A stretch of 11,368 bases of DNA, from NCBI GenBank assembly GCA_022793975.1, contig JAAWDW010000011.1:1-11368 (forward strand). The letters run 5' to 3'. Shown in pieces: positions 1 through 6,673 of the stretch; positions within the stretch are counted from its first letter, which is position 1; every line of letters starts with the position of its first letter. The notes under the pieces were generated by a model. The model had not been told where the DNA came from. It saw nothing but the letters and a program-made list of their open reading frames with translations, and made no database searches. This DNA comes from Bacillota bacterium. Its GTDB lineage: Bacteria; Bacillota; Clostridia; Peptostreptococcales; Anaerovoracaceae. A program made the position numbers and the translations under genes.

Positions 1-333
1 ATCATTTGATGATAGCGGTCTAAATCGTCTGACTGCCCGTTCTACGACTTCTATATCTCTTTCTATAATCCGAAGTGCTTTTTTCAAATATGCTTTACGT
101 GCCATTCTGCGGATAAATACCGTATCTTTAGTTACTCCCCTTCTAAGGATTTTTCCTTCCTCTGTTTTTACAGCCCATATGTAAGTTACAATTACACCTT
201 TATCTGCCTCAGTCGTCCGTACTATGCGGTGCAGACTGCCCTGCGGACTATGTGACAATTCTTTGTCGTATTCACTTTTTAAATGTTTTAATTCGTCCAA
301 CATCTTCTCTAAGTTATTTATATAAATGTCCAT
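1..333 (-). CDS. Unknown protein, 5' part only (runs off the left edge)
   Basis: An open frame of 111 codons starts at an ATG at 333 and stays open to base 1, so the C-terminus lies outside the window. A ribosome binding site (GGCGGAG) sits about six bases before the ATG, which supports the start. The product begins MDIYINNLEKMLDELKHL and is highly charged. Residues 1-25 are probably helical, and a short middle segment has the look of beta strands (GVIVTYIWAV). The last 30 residues are rich in Arg and Lys (RRMARKAYLKKALRI). No signal peptide or membrane segment is visible. The overall look (short helix, a small strand-like region, then a basic helix) recalls uncharacterised clostridial proteins that often sit in accessory regions, but I cannot name the family and assign no function. 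It is separated from the next gene by a terminator, so it is its own transcription unit. Confidence 0.7.
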   Translation of the reverse strand, partial: MDIYINNLEKMLDELKHLKSEYDKELSHSPQGSLHRIVRTTEADKGVIVTYIWAVKTEEGKILRRGVTKDTVFIRRMARKAYLKKALRIIERDIEVVERAVRRFRPLSSND

Positions 334-361
334 TTTCTCTCCGCCTTTCAAAAAACTGTTT

Positions 362-390
362 TTATTACTTATATCTTTAATAAAAAACAA
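362..390 (-). promoter_or_regulatory. Possible promoter for the partial gene at 1-333
   Basis: On the minus strand TTGTTT (390-385) is followed after 17 bases by TAATAA (367-362), about 30 bases before the start codon. The -35 box overlaps the T-tail of the preceding terminator. The match is only moderate and the DNA is very AT-rich. Confidence 0.3.
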
Positions 391-433
391 AAATGCTGCA
401 TAACGGGCAAATGCATCTGCCTTATACAGCATT
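382..433 (-). terminator. Rho-independent terminator after the TSUP permease gene
   Basis: The arms 433-418 and 409-392 pair imperfectly (AATGCTGTATAA/GGCA against TGCC/TTATGCAGCATT) around a short loop. On the minus strand the hairpin is followed by a T-rich tail (TTTTTGTTTTTTA). It lies 45 bases after the stop codon of the permease gene and would end the feoAB-permease transcript. Confidence 0.75.
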
Positions 434-477
434 ATAATCTCTTTTACATATTTTTACAAGTATTTATTTACATTATA

Positions 478-1236
478 TTAAAAAATTTCAAATAGCACTT
501 TTGCAAAAAATATTGCTATCACTGTAATCATTATCGGTTTTACAATTTTAGCACCGCCGCGGACAAAAGCCGCAGTGCCGATATAGTTGCCCAGAATACT
601 GAACACTCCCGCGGCTAAACCCAGAGCCATAGCCACTTTACCACTTCTAAGATATACCAGAAGCGCCGCGATATTCGTCGCCAGATTTATTACCTTTGCA
701 ATACCGTTTGCCTCTTCCAGTTTCATATGAGCTACGCCCGAAAGTACAAGTATCAGAAAAGTCCCTGTGCCCGGACCGTAAAATCCATCATAAATACCTA
801 TCACAAACGCTGCTGTACTCCCAACAGCAAATGTTTTTCCAAAGTTGTACGGCTCGGTGCTTTCCGAAAAGGTGTGTCCGCGCATTATATAAAGCGCGGT
901 AAGCGGCAGTACAAACAACATAATAATTTTAAAAACTTTATCATCTATGAGGAGCGCCGTACGCGCGCCAATTGCCGAACCCGCAAGTGCAAATACTGCA
1001 CATCCTGTGCCTTGTTTCCAGTCTATATATCCGCTCTTTGAATAGCGGCAAACCGTCACTGTCGTTCCCATTGCCGAACTGACTTTGTTTGTGCCTATCG
1101 CAGAATGTACGGGAAGACCGGCAATCATATAAGCGGGAAGTGATATAAGTCCTCCGCCTCCCGCAACCGAATCCACAAAACCCGCCAAAAATACAAGCGC
1201 ACACACTATAAAATATTGCAGTATTTCTGTATTCAT
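478..1236 (-). CDS. TSUP (TauE/SafE, YfcA-like) membrane permease
   Basis: This 252-residue integral membrane protein belongs to the TauE/SafE (TSUP) family, whose members move sulfite, sulfoacetate or other organic anions across the cytoplasmic membrane; the substrate here is unknown. The protein shows the family's two repeats. The first is near residues 18-55 (GFVDSVAGGGGLISLP, then AIGTNK) and the second near 146-182 (GIYDGFYGPGTGTFL, then NGIAKVINLATN). About seven to eight hydrophobic segments fill the rest, and the length is typical. An in-frame GTG 33 bases upstream (1269) would add eleven residues. The ATG at 1236 is preferred because AAGGG lies about eight bases before it and the GTG has no comparable site. 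It follows feoAB by 53 bases on the same strand with no terminator between, so co-transcription with iron uptake is likely. A functional link is inference only. Confidence 0.85.
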   Translation of the reverse strand: MNTEILQYFIVCALVFLAGFVDSVAGGGGLISLPAYMIAGLPVHSAIGTNKVSSAMGTTVTVCRYSKSGYIDWKQGTGCAVFALAGSAIGARTALLIDDKVFKIIMLFVLPLTALYIMRGHTFSESTEPYNFGKTFAVGSTAAFVIGIYDGFYGPGTGTFLILVLSGVAHMKLEEANGIAKVINLATNIAALLVYLRSGKVAMALGLAAGVFSILGNYIGTAAFVRGGAKIVKPIMITVIAIFFAKVLFEIF

Positions 1237-1289
1237 ATCAAAAACCCTTGCCGCAAATAATATAAACACCTATTTTCACAGTCCGTATG

Positions 1290-3683
1290 CTACAGCAAAA
1301 TGACTCCTATGCTATACACAAGAAATGACGCCAGCCAAGCAATTGCACACTGTGCAATTACAATATATACCGCCCACTTTGCTCCAAGCTCCCTCTTTAT
1401 CGATGACACTGCCGCCACACACGGTGTATAAAGCAGACAGAAAACGAGAAGCGAAGCCGCTGCAAGCGGAGTCACTACAGCAAGAAGATTGTCCGTGCTT
1501 CCAAACAATACCGATAATGTGGCAACAACACTCTCCTTTGCCATAAAACCGCTTATAAGCGCAGTCGAAATTCTCCAGTCACCGAGTCCTATCGGCTTGA
1601 GAACAGGTGCGATAAATCCTGCTATCATTGCAAGCAGACTATTTTCCGAATCCGCTACCATATTAAGATGAGTATCAAAACTCTGAAGGAACCAAATTAC
1701 AATAGTAGCTATGAAAATTACCGTAAACGCTCTTTCAAGAAAATCTTTTGCTTTATCCCAAAGAAGCTGCGCTACATTTTTCGCTCCCGGCATTCTGTAA
1801 TTCGGAAGTTCCATAACAAACGGCACAGGCGCACCTTGAAACTTTGTTCCCTTGAGTACCAGCGCTGTCAAAATTCCGGCGATTATTCCAAGAAAATAAA
1901 GTCCTATCATAATAACCGCTCCATGACCCGGAAAAAACGCCTCGGTAAAAAATCCGTATATAGGAAGCTTCGCCGAACAGCTCATAAACGGCGTAAGCAG
2001 TATTGTCATCTTTCTGTCCCGTTCCGACGGCAGTGTCCTTGAAGCCATTACGCCCGGTACCGTACAGCCAAAACCGATAAGCATAGGCACTATGCTTCGC
2101 CCCGAAAGTCCTATTTTACGGAGAAGTTTGTCCATCACAAATGCTACCCTTGCCATATATCCACTGTCTTCAAGCATCGAAAGAAAGAAAAACAGCGTTA
2201 CTATAATCGGCAGAAAGCTCAATACGCTCCCCACTCCGCTGAAAATCCCGTCTATAACCAGTGAATAAAGCACACTGTTTACGCCCGCAGAAATCATAGC
2301 CGAAGAAACCATTTCCGTCAGCACTGAGATACCATCATCCATAAGGCCCTGGAGATATGCTCCTATTACATTGAAAGTGAGCCAGAATACCGTTCCCATT
2401 ATTGCCGCAAATGCCGGAATCGCTGTATACTTGCCCGTAAGTATGCTATCTATTCTGCGGCTTCTAAGATGTTCCTTGCTTTCATGCGGCTTTATAACAG
2501 TAGCCCCGCATACTTTTTGTATGAAATCAAATCTCATAGAAGCTATGGCCGCTGCCCTGTCAAGGCCGCTTTCTTCTTCCATCTGCAGTATAATATGTTC
2601 AAGCATTTCCTTTTCGTTCTGCGAAAGTCCGAGGCTTTCTGCAATAATGCTGTCACCTTCTGCAATTTTGCTTGCCGCAAAACGGACCGGTATGCCGGCC
2701 TTCTTTGCATGATCTTCTATCAAATGCATAATGCCATGCAAACACCTGTGTATCGCACCGCCCGCATCCTCTTCACTGCAGAGATCAAAAATCTGCGGTC
2801 TTTCCTGATAGCGCGCTACATGCAGCACATGATCCACAAGTTCATCTATTCCTTCATTCTTCGCGGCAGAAATAGGAACAACAGGAATTCCGAGCATTTC
2901 TTCCATTTCATTCACAAGGACCGCGCCGCCGTTTTCACGTACCTCGTCCATCATATTGAGTGCAAGCACCATAGGCACATTAAGCTCTATGAGCTGCATT
3001 GTGAGATACAAATTCCTCTCAATATTCGATGCATCTACTATATTTATAATGCCTTTAGGCTTTTCTTCAAGCAGAAATTCTCTTGTTACAATTTCCTCAC
3101 TGCTGTAAGGTGACATTGAGTATATTCCCGGTAAATCAGTCACAAGAGTTTGCGGATGCTTTTTTATCGGGCCGTCTTTTCTGTCCACAGTCACTCCCGG
3201 AAAATTCCCGACATGCTGGTTTGAACCCGTAAGCTGATTAAAAAGTGTAGTCTTGCCGCAGTTCTGGTTCCCTGCAAGCGCAAAGGTAAGTACTGTTCCG
3301 TCGGGCAGCGGATTTTCATTTTCTTTTATATGATATCTTCCGCCTTCACCAAGACCCGGATGTTCCTTTATTTTTTGTTTTTTCTTCTCCTCATCTCTGC
3401 GTATTTCAGCTTGCTCTTTGATAAATTCCTCAAAAGTTTTTTTACTTTCTTCTCTTATATCGTCAATAAGTATTTTTTCAGCATCAGCAAGCCTGAGCGT
3501 AAGCTCATAGCCGTGTACCCGCACTTCCATCGGATCTCCCATCGGTGCAAGCTTAATCATCGTAACATCTGCACCCGGTATAATTCCCATATCAAGAAGA
3601 TGCTGCCTCAATGCACCTTCACTTCCGACTTCGGTGACAGTCGCCGTTTTTCCTATTGCAAGTTCCTTTAATGTCTTAGCCAT
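1290..3683 (-). CDS. feoB: FeoA-FeoB fusion, ferrous iron transporter
   Basis: This 797-residue protein imports Fe(II) across the cytoplasmic membrane, powered or gated by an N-terminal GTPase-like domain. Residues 1-75 are a FeoA-type SH3-like domain (ending near LADAEKILI), fused through a Lys/Glu-rich linker (about 76-125) to FeoB. GTPase motifs are visible: G1 GNQNCGKT at 138-145, the G2 Thr within GVTVD at 163-167, G3 DLPG at 183-186, G4 NMMD at 243-246 and G5 SAAK at 272-275. The membrane part (about 420-797) contains two Gate-type halves with FeoB signatures GFGCTVPGVMASRTL, FMSCSAKLPIYGFF and LYTPCVAAVSSIKRELG. Separate FeoA and FeoB proteins are the textbook arrangement; fusions of this kind are known in Clostridia and other anaerobes. 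AAGAGGG precedes the ATG. A near-consensus promoter and a dyad lie just upstream, and a divergent regulator follows, so control by metal status is likely. Confidence 0.97.
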   Translation of the reverse strand: MAKTLKELAIGKTATVTEVGSEGALRQHLLDMGIIPGADVTMIKLAPMGDPMEVRVHGYELTLRLADAEKILIDDIREESKKTFEEFIKEQAEIRRDEEKKKQKIKEHPGLGEGGRYHIKENENPLPDGTVLTFALAGNQNCGKTTLFNQLTGSNQHVGNFPGVTVDRKDGPIKKHPQTLVTDLPGIYSMSPYSSEEIVTREFLLEEKPKGIINIVDASNIERNLYLTMQLIELNVPMVLALNMMDEVRENGGAVLVNEMEEMLGIPVVPISAAKNEGIDELVDHVLHVARYQERPQIFDLCSEEDAGGAIHRCLHGIMHLIEDHAKKAGIPVRFAASKIAEGDSIIAESLGLSQNEKEMLEHIILQMEEESGLDRAAAIASMRFDFIQKVCGATVIKPHESKEHLRSRRIDSILTGKYTAIPAFAAIMGTVFWLTFNVIGAYLQGLMDDGISVLTEMVSSAMISAGVNSVLYSLVIDGIFSGVGSVLSFLPIIVTLFFFLSMLEDSGYMARVAFVMDKLLRKIGLSGRSIVPMLIGFGCTVPGVMASRTLPSERDRKMTILLTPFMSCSAKLPIYGFFTEAFFPGHGAVIMIGLYFLGIIAGILTALVLKGTKFQGAPVPFVMELPNYRMPGAKNVAQLLWDKAKDFLERAFTVIFIATIVIWFLQSFDTHLNMVADSENSLLAMIAGFIAPVLKPIGLGDWRISTALISGFMAKESVVATLSVLFGSTDNLLAVVTPLAAASLLVFCLLYTPCVAAVSSIKRELGAKWAVYIVIAQCAIAWLASFLVYSIGVILL

Positions 3684-3696
3684 TCTTTTTCCCTCT

Positions 3697-3721
3697 TAAC
3701 TATATATTGATTTTATAGTTA
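3697..3721. promoter_or_regulatory. Dyad between the feoAB promoter and start codon, possible operator
   Basis: An exact inverted repeat, TAACTATA (3697-3704) and TATAGTTA (3714-3721), is separated by nine bases. It starts a few bases after the predicted feoAB transcription start and ends just before the ribosome binding site. That position suits a repressor operator or a small 5'-leader hairpin. I cannot assign it to the ArsR-like or the DtxR-like regulator from sequence alone. Confidence 0.45.
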
Positions 3722-3731
3722 GCCACAGCTT

Positions 3732-3760
3732 ATTATAGCAAGCGTTATAACTTCTTTCAA
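3732..3760 (-). promoter_or_regulatory. Promoter of feoAB
   Basis: On the minus strand TTGAAA (3760-3755) and a perfect TATAAT (3737-3732) are separated by exactly 17 bases. The predicted start of transcription is near 3725, giving a leader of about 40 bases before the feoAB ATG. This is the best sigma-A-type promoter in the window. Confidence 0.75.
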
Positions 3761-3768
3761 TATATTTC

Positions 3769-3797
3769 TTGATTTTTCCCTCAAAATAGTGTATTGT
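3769..3797 (+). promoter_or_regulatory. Possible promoter of the ArsR-like regulator
   Basis: TTGATT (3769-3774) and TATTGT (3792-3797) are 17 bases apart, giving a leader of about 45 bases to the regulator start. The -10 box is weak. It sits back to back with the feoAB promoter, so one bound protein could influence both. Confidence 0.35.
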
Positions 3798-3828
3798 AAA
3801 TAGGCGATATATATTACTTTGTATTTTG

Positions 3829-3852
3829 AAAGGATAAATGGTTACACAATGA
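3829..3852 (+). promoter_or_regulatory. Strong ribosome binding site with a four-codon leader ORF overlapping the regulator start
   Basis: GAAAGGA (3828-3834) lies three bases before an ATG at 3838, which opens a frame encoding only Met-Val-Thr-Gln before TGA at 3850-3852. This stop overlaps the regulator's ATG (3849-3851) as ATGA. The site is about 14 bases from the regulator's own ATG, longer than usual. Translation may therefore start on the mini-ORF and reinitiate, or ribosomes may use the distant start directly. Confidence 0.4.
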
Positions 3853-4178
3853 GACTCAGAAAAGATAACGATTTAATGCAGGAAGATGAAATAATACTTG
3901 TAGCACAGGTTTCCGACGCTCTCGCTCATCCCGCAAGAATAAAAATATACCAATACATAATGCAGTGCAACAAAGAAAGGCAGCCTGTCTGCAACAAAGA
4001 TGTCGTAGCGGCATTTGATTACTCGCAGGCAACAATATCCCAGCACATTAAAAAGCTTGTACAGGCAGATCTTGTGCAGATGCGTAAAGACGATAAAAAA
4101 TCTATGTACTATGCAAACATCGGCATACTCTCAAAATACCTCGCTGCAACTAAAAAATTCAGCACATTTCAGGCATAA
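3849..4178 (+). CDS. ArsR-like winged-helix transcriptional regulator
   Basis: This 109-residue protein has the size and layout of the ArsR/SmtB family. A helical N-terminus leads to the typical LAHPARIKIYQYI helix (about 25-37). The helix-turn-helix follows with the recognition segment YSQATISQHIKKL (58-70), then the wing (MRKDDKKSMYYAN, 78-90) and a short C-terminal helix. The classic ELCVCDL metal motif of ArsR is not present, but Cys40 and Cys48 flank the same region, so a metal or redox role is possible. An in-frame TTG at 3819 would add ten residues, but it lacks a ribosome binding site; the ATG at 3849 is preferred. It is divergent from feoAB across a shared 165-base spacer, so control of feoAB or of itself is the simplest guess. 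It ends 11 bases before the stop codon of convergent ispE. Confidence 0.88.
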   Translation: MRLRKDNDLMQEDEIILVAQVSDALAHPARIKIYQYIMQCNKERQPVCNKDVVAAFDYSQATISQHIKKLVQADLVQMRKDDKKSMYYANIGILSKYLAATKKFSTFQA

Positions 4179-4189
4179 AAACACAGACA

Positions 4190-5206
4190 TCAGCGCATAG
4201 TACGCGTCAAATATACTTCTTTAGAAAGAGGCTTCATAAGGCGATAAGCCTCATCGGCTTTGCTTTTGTCAAAATACACCCCATATACGGTAGGGCCGCT
4301 GCCGCTCATCAATACAACTGCAGGAGACGTTTCCGCAAGCATTATATCTTTTATTTTCTTAACTTCCGGATACGCTTTAAGTGTATACAGCTCAAGGATA
4401 TTTATCATATTATCTGTTATTTTTCTTCTGTTGCCGTTTACGAGTGCCAGCACAAGCTCACCGTTATTGGGCCTTTTAAGTTCGTCTCTCCGCTCTGCAA
4501 ATTTTATTTCATCATCAATCATCTTGTACACTTCGCGCGTGGACACGCCGAACATAGGCTTTACAAGCACAATTTCACTCTTTAGCGCCGCCGCCGGTTC
4601 AAGACGGGTGCCGGTACCTTCCGCCAGCGCTGCACAGCAAGCCATTTTGTCCTGCCTTATATGAGAGTTAAGGCTGCGATTTGCACGCGCTTGTCCCATA
4701 ACACAAAAAGGAACATCCGAACCAAGCTCCTCTCCAATTTTCATAAGTTCCTCTACCGAAAGCTTCAGCTTCCATAATTTATTAAGTGCATGAAGAACAG
4801 CGGCGCCATTTCCGCTTCCTCCTGCCAGCCCTGCGCCCACAGGAATATTCTTCTTTATATCTATTCTTATCTTACCTCCGCAAAGGTCTGTGCGTCCACC
4901 GTAACGCTCAGCCATAAGCTGTGCGGCCCTGTATGCAATATTTCTTTCGTCTCGAGGCAAATACGGCTTATTTAAAGAAAGCTCCACAAAAATGTTGTTC
5001 ATACTCTTGCATTTGCTATCCGAAAGCAAGTACGCCTCTCCCGCATTTTCAAGTTCACCGCGCGATATAAAGCGTACAAGCACTTCATCATGAAGCTCTA
5101 TTTGCTGCATTACCATAGATACATTATGAAATCCGTCCTTTGTCAGTCCGAGAACATCAAGCGAAAGATTTATTTTTGCATATGATTTTATATTTATTTT
5201 TTTCAT
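4190..5206 (-). CDS. ispE: 4-diphosphocytidyl-2-C-methyl-D-erythritol kinase (IspE), enlarged form
   Basis: IspE phosphorylates CDP-methylerythritol with ATP in the non-mevalonate (MEP) isoprenoid pathway. It belongs to the GHMP kinase family and acts in the cytoplasm. Visible marks are the N-terminal SYAKINLSLDVLG with Lys11, GFHNVSMVMQQIELHD (25-40) and the ATP loop IPVGAGLAGGSGNGAA (121-136). They continue with the catalytic Asp164 in GSDVPFC and the C-terminal MSGSGPTVYG (300-309). The protein has 338 residues against about 280-300 for most IspE. The excess lies in two insertions, about 47-80 (before DERNIAY) and about 173-190 (between VMGQAR and ALAEGTG). The usual GGSSD/NAA loop reads GGSGNGAA. 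ATG at 5206 has a modest GGTGA site. The gene probably belongs to the tadA transcript, with a hairpin just upstream that may lower its expression. Confidence 0.93.
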   Translation of the reverse strand: MKKINIKSYAKINLSLDVLGLTKDGFHNVSMVMQQIELHDEVLVRFISRGELENAGEAYLLSDSKCKSMNNIFVELSLNKPYLPRDERNIAYRAAQLMAERYGGRTDLCGGKIRIDIKKNIPVGAGLAGGSGNGAAVLHALNKLWKLKLSVEELMKIGEELGSDVPFCVMGQARANRSLNSHIRQDKMACCAALAEGTGTRLEPAAALKSEIVLVKPMFGVSTREVYKMIDDEIKFAERRDELKRPNNGELVLALVNGNRRKITDNMINILELYTLKAYPEVKKIKDIMLAETSPAVVLMSGSGPTVYGVYFDKSKADEAYRLMKPLSKEVYLTRTMR

Positions 5207-5220
5207 ATATCACCGTATTA

Positions 5221-5247
5221 AAAGGCGTACCTTTACGGCACGCCTTT
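5221..5247 (-). terminator. Hairpin between the Ig-like protein gene and ispE (weak terminator or attenuator)
   Basis: Eleven-base arms 5221-5231 (AAAGGCGTACC) and 5237-5247 (GGCACGCCTTT) pair with one mismatch around a five-base loop. On the minus strand only four T residues follow, so termination is probably partial. It occupies the 46-base gap before ispE. On the plus strand a longer T-rich stretch follows, and the hairpin could also stop antisense transcripts. Confidence 0.5.
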
Positions 5248-5252
5248 ACTTT

Positions 5253-6116
5253 TTACTTCTTTTTCTTCTTACCGCCGGATTTTTTAGGATGTGTTGTACC
5301 TCTTGAACGCATAGCCGCTTCTTTTCTCTTTCTGTCGGCATCTCTCTTGGCTACATAAGAGTTTTCGCTCGGTCTTACCGCACGCGCACGTTGTTTTACA
5401 TGCTTTGCATAAGGATTTTCCTGAATTTCTTCCTCTTCATCGTCATCATCCTCATATTCAGCTTCTTTTTTGGCTTTTTTAGCCTCAGCAGCAGCTTTCT
5501 TTTCTTTCTTTTTATTCTCCGCCTCTACTATTTCTTCCACGGATTTTCCGGTTTCCTTAGCTACTTTATAAGGATTTACTTTTTCATCTGCCTGTTTCTT
5601 TTCTTCCTGTTTCTTGTCCGTCTGTCTACCAAAGAAAATCATTCCCACCATCATAACGACCATCATTATGACATTTATCTTTGATGCTTTGGCCTGATTT
5701 AAAGTTTTTATTTTAATGTTCACATCTTCGCCGAGCGTTTCCCCGCTGGCCGCAGTAAAGTCTCCCGAAACAGTAAGCGTATATTCACAATCCTGTTTTA
5801 TCTTAAGATCCTTGCTTGTCATATCGGCAAGTACCATCAGCATGCCTTCTTCTTTATCGGAGTAAATGACCATAGTAGGCACTTTTTTACCTTTGTCATC
5901 TTTTACAACAAAGCATTTCTTGTTTGCTTCTTCATTTTCTTTATTTATTACATCCTGATTGAAATACAATTTTATTCCGAAATTATCTATAGCCGCATTT
6001 CCATAGCCGTCTCTCGGATATGTATCTTCTAACTTCAGAGGTTCCGCAAAACAAAATGATGCCGCACACAATACTATTAAAATTGTTAGGCTTAAAATTA
6101 CGCCCGTTTTTTTCAT
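5253..6116 (-). CDS. Exported Ig-like protein with one membrane anchor and a polyacidic/polybasic tail
   Basis: No function is known to me. The 287-residue product has a clear signal peptide (MKKTGVILSLTILIVLCAASFCFA, likely cut before Glu25). An extracytoplasmic domain at about 27-138 resembles the SbsA/Big_5 Ig-like fold (NFGIKLYFNQDV at 45-56; TLTVSGDFTAASGE at 113-126). A membrane helix follows at about 147-163 (INVIMMVVMMVGMIFFG), then a long charged cytoplasmic tail. That tail holds two NPY(A)K motifs at 181 and 234, a coiled-coil-like KKKEKKAAAEAKKAKKEAE stretch and an acidic run at 223-230 (DDDDEEEE). It ends in a Lys/Arg-rich segment with five terminal lysines. The start codon overlaps the tadA stop (ATGA), and GGAGG lies ten bases upstream, so the two are translationally coupled. 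The basic end might bind RNA, ribosomes or anionic lipid; this is inference. Confidence 0.88.
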   Translation of the reverse strand: MKKTGVILSLTILIVLCAASFCFAEPLKLEDTYPRDGYGNAAIDNFGIKLYFNQDVINKENEEANKKCFVVKDDKGKKVPTMVIYSDKEEGMLMVLADMTSKDLKIKQDCEYTLTVSGDFTAASGETLGEDVNIKIKTLNQAKASKINVIMMVVMMVGMIFFGRQTDKKQEEKKQADEKVNPYKVAKETGKSVEEIVEAENKKKEKKAAAEAKKAKKEAEYEDDDDEEEEIQENPYAKHVKQRARAVRPSENSYVAKRDADRKRKEAAMRSRGTTHPKKSGGKKKKK

Positions 6117-6580
6117 GATATTCGTTCCTCCGATTTCTTCGTCCTAAGTTTTTTAAAAAAGTCTTTCATTATGACAGCGCACTCTTCCTGCATAATGCCG
6201 CTCTCTATTTCAATCTGATGATTGAGACGCTTTTCTTCCGGAATATTAAATACTGAGCCGCAGGCTCCTCCTTTGGGATCAAGCGTACCTATATACAGTT
6301 TCTCTATTCTTGCCCATATCATAGCACCCGCACACATAGCACACGGTTCACATGTTACGTACATACTGCATCCGATAAGCCGCCAACCGCCGATATTTTC
6401 TGCCGCTTCTCTTATGGCTATCATTTCAGCGTGTGCGGTCGGATCTTTTGCTGTTTCTGTCATATTATGTCCTCGTCCAACGATTTGGCCGTCTTTTACA
6501 ACCACTGCTCCGACAGGAACTTCTCCGAGAGCCGCCGCCTTTTTGGCTTCGGCTAAAGCTTCAATCATAAAATTCTTCAT
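6113..6580 (-). CDS. tadA: tRNA-specific adenosine deaminase TadA
   Basis: TadA converts adenosine 34 to inosine in the anticodon of tRNA-Arg(ACG), widening codon reading. It is a zinc enzyme of the cytidine/deoxycytidylate deaminase fold. The zinc and proton-shuttle motifs are present: HAE at 50-52 (TAHAEMIAI) and PCAMC at 79-83 (CEPCAMCAGAMIWARI). The N-terminal EVPVGAVVV and the GRGHN motif are also there. From the ATG at 6580 the protein has 155 residues, as expected. An in-frame TTG at 6619 would add 13 residues, but it coincides with a likely -35 box and adds nothing conserved. No good ribosome binding site precedes the ATG; a second ATG at 6571 is possible. The stop codon overlaps the next gene's start (ATGA). 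Confidence 0.95.
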   Translation of the reverse strand: MKNFMIEALAEAKKAAALGEVPVGAVVVKDGQIVGRGHNMTETAKDPTAHAEMIAIREAAENIGGWRLIGCSMYVTCEPCAMCAGAMIWARIEKLYIGTLDPKGGACGSVFNIPEEKRLNHQIEIESGIMQEECAVIMKDFFKKLRTKKSEERIS

Positions 6581-6590
6581 ATGTCTTATA

Positions 6591-6619
6591 ATGTTACCAC
6601 AAATTTGCTTCTTTTTCAA
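6591..6619 (-). promoter_or_regulatory. Possible promoter of tadA
   Basis: TTGAAA (6619-6614) and TAACAT (6596-6591) are 17 bases apart on the minus strand. Transcription would begin near 6584, leaving only about four bases before the tadA ATG, which fits the absence of a ribosome binding site there. The -10 box is imperfect. Confidence 0.35.
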
Positions 6620-6673
6620 TCATTTTTACATAAATAGAATACACTGCAAAAAACATCTTGTTCCCCGCTTTAT

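Noticed and set aside
2469..3113. A 214-codon plus-strand open frame inside feoAB
   Set aside because: It lies wholly antisense to the well-supported FeoB coding sequence, has no ribosome binding site and gives a low-complexity Phe/Tyr/His-rich product. It is a shadow of the real gene.
5391..5684. A hydrophobic plus-strand open frame (97 codons) opposite the Ig-like protein
   Set aside because: The Phe/Leu-rich product is the antisense of the Lys/Glu-rich tail. It has no start signal.
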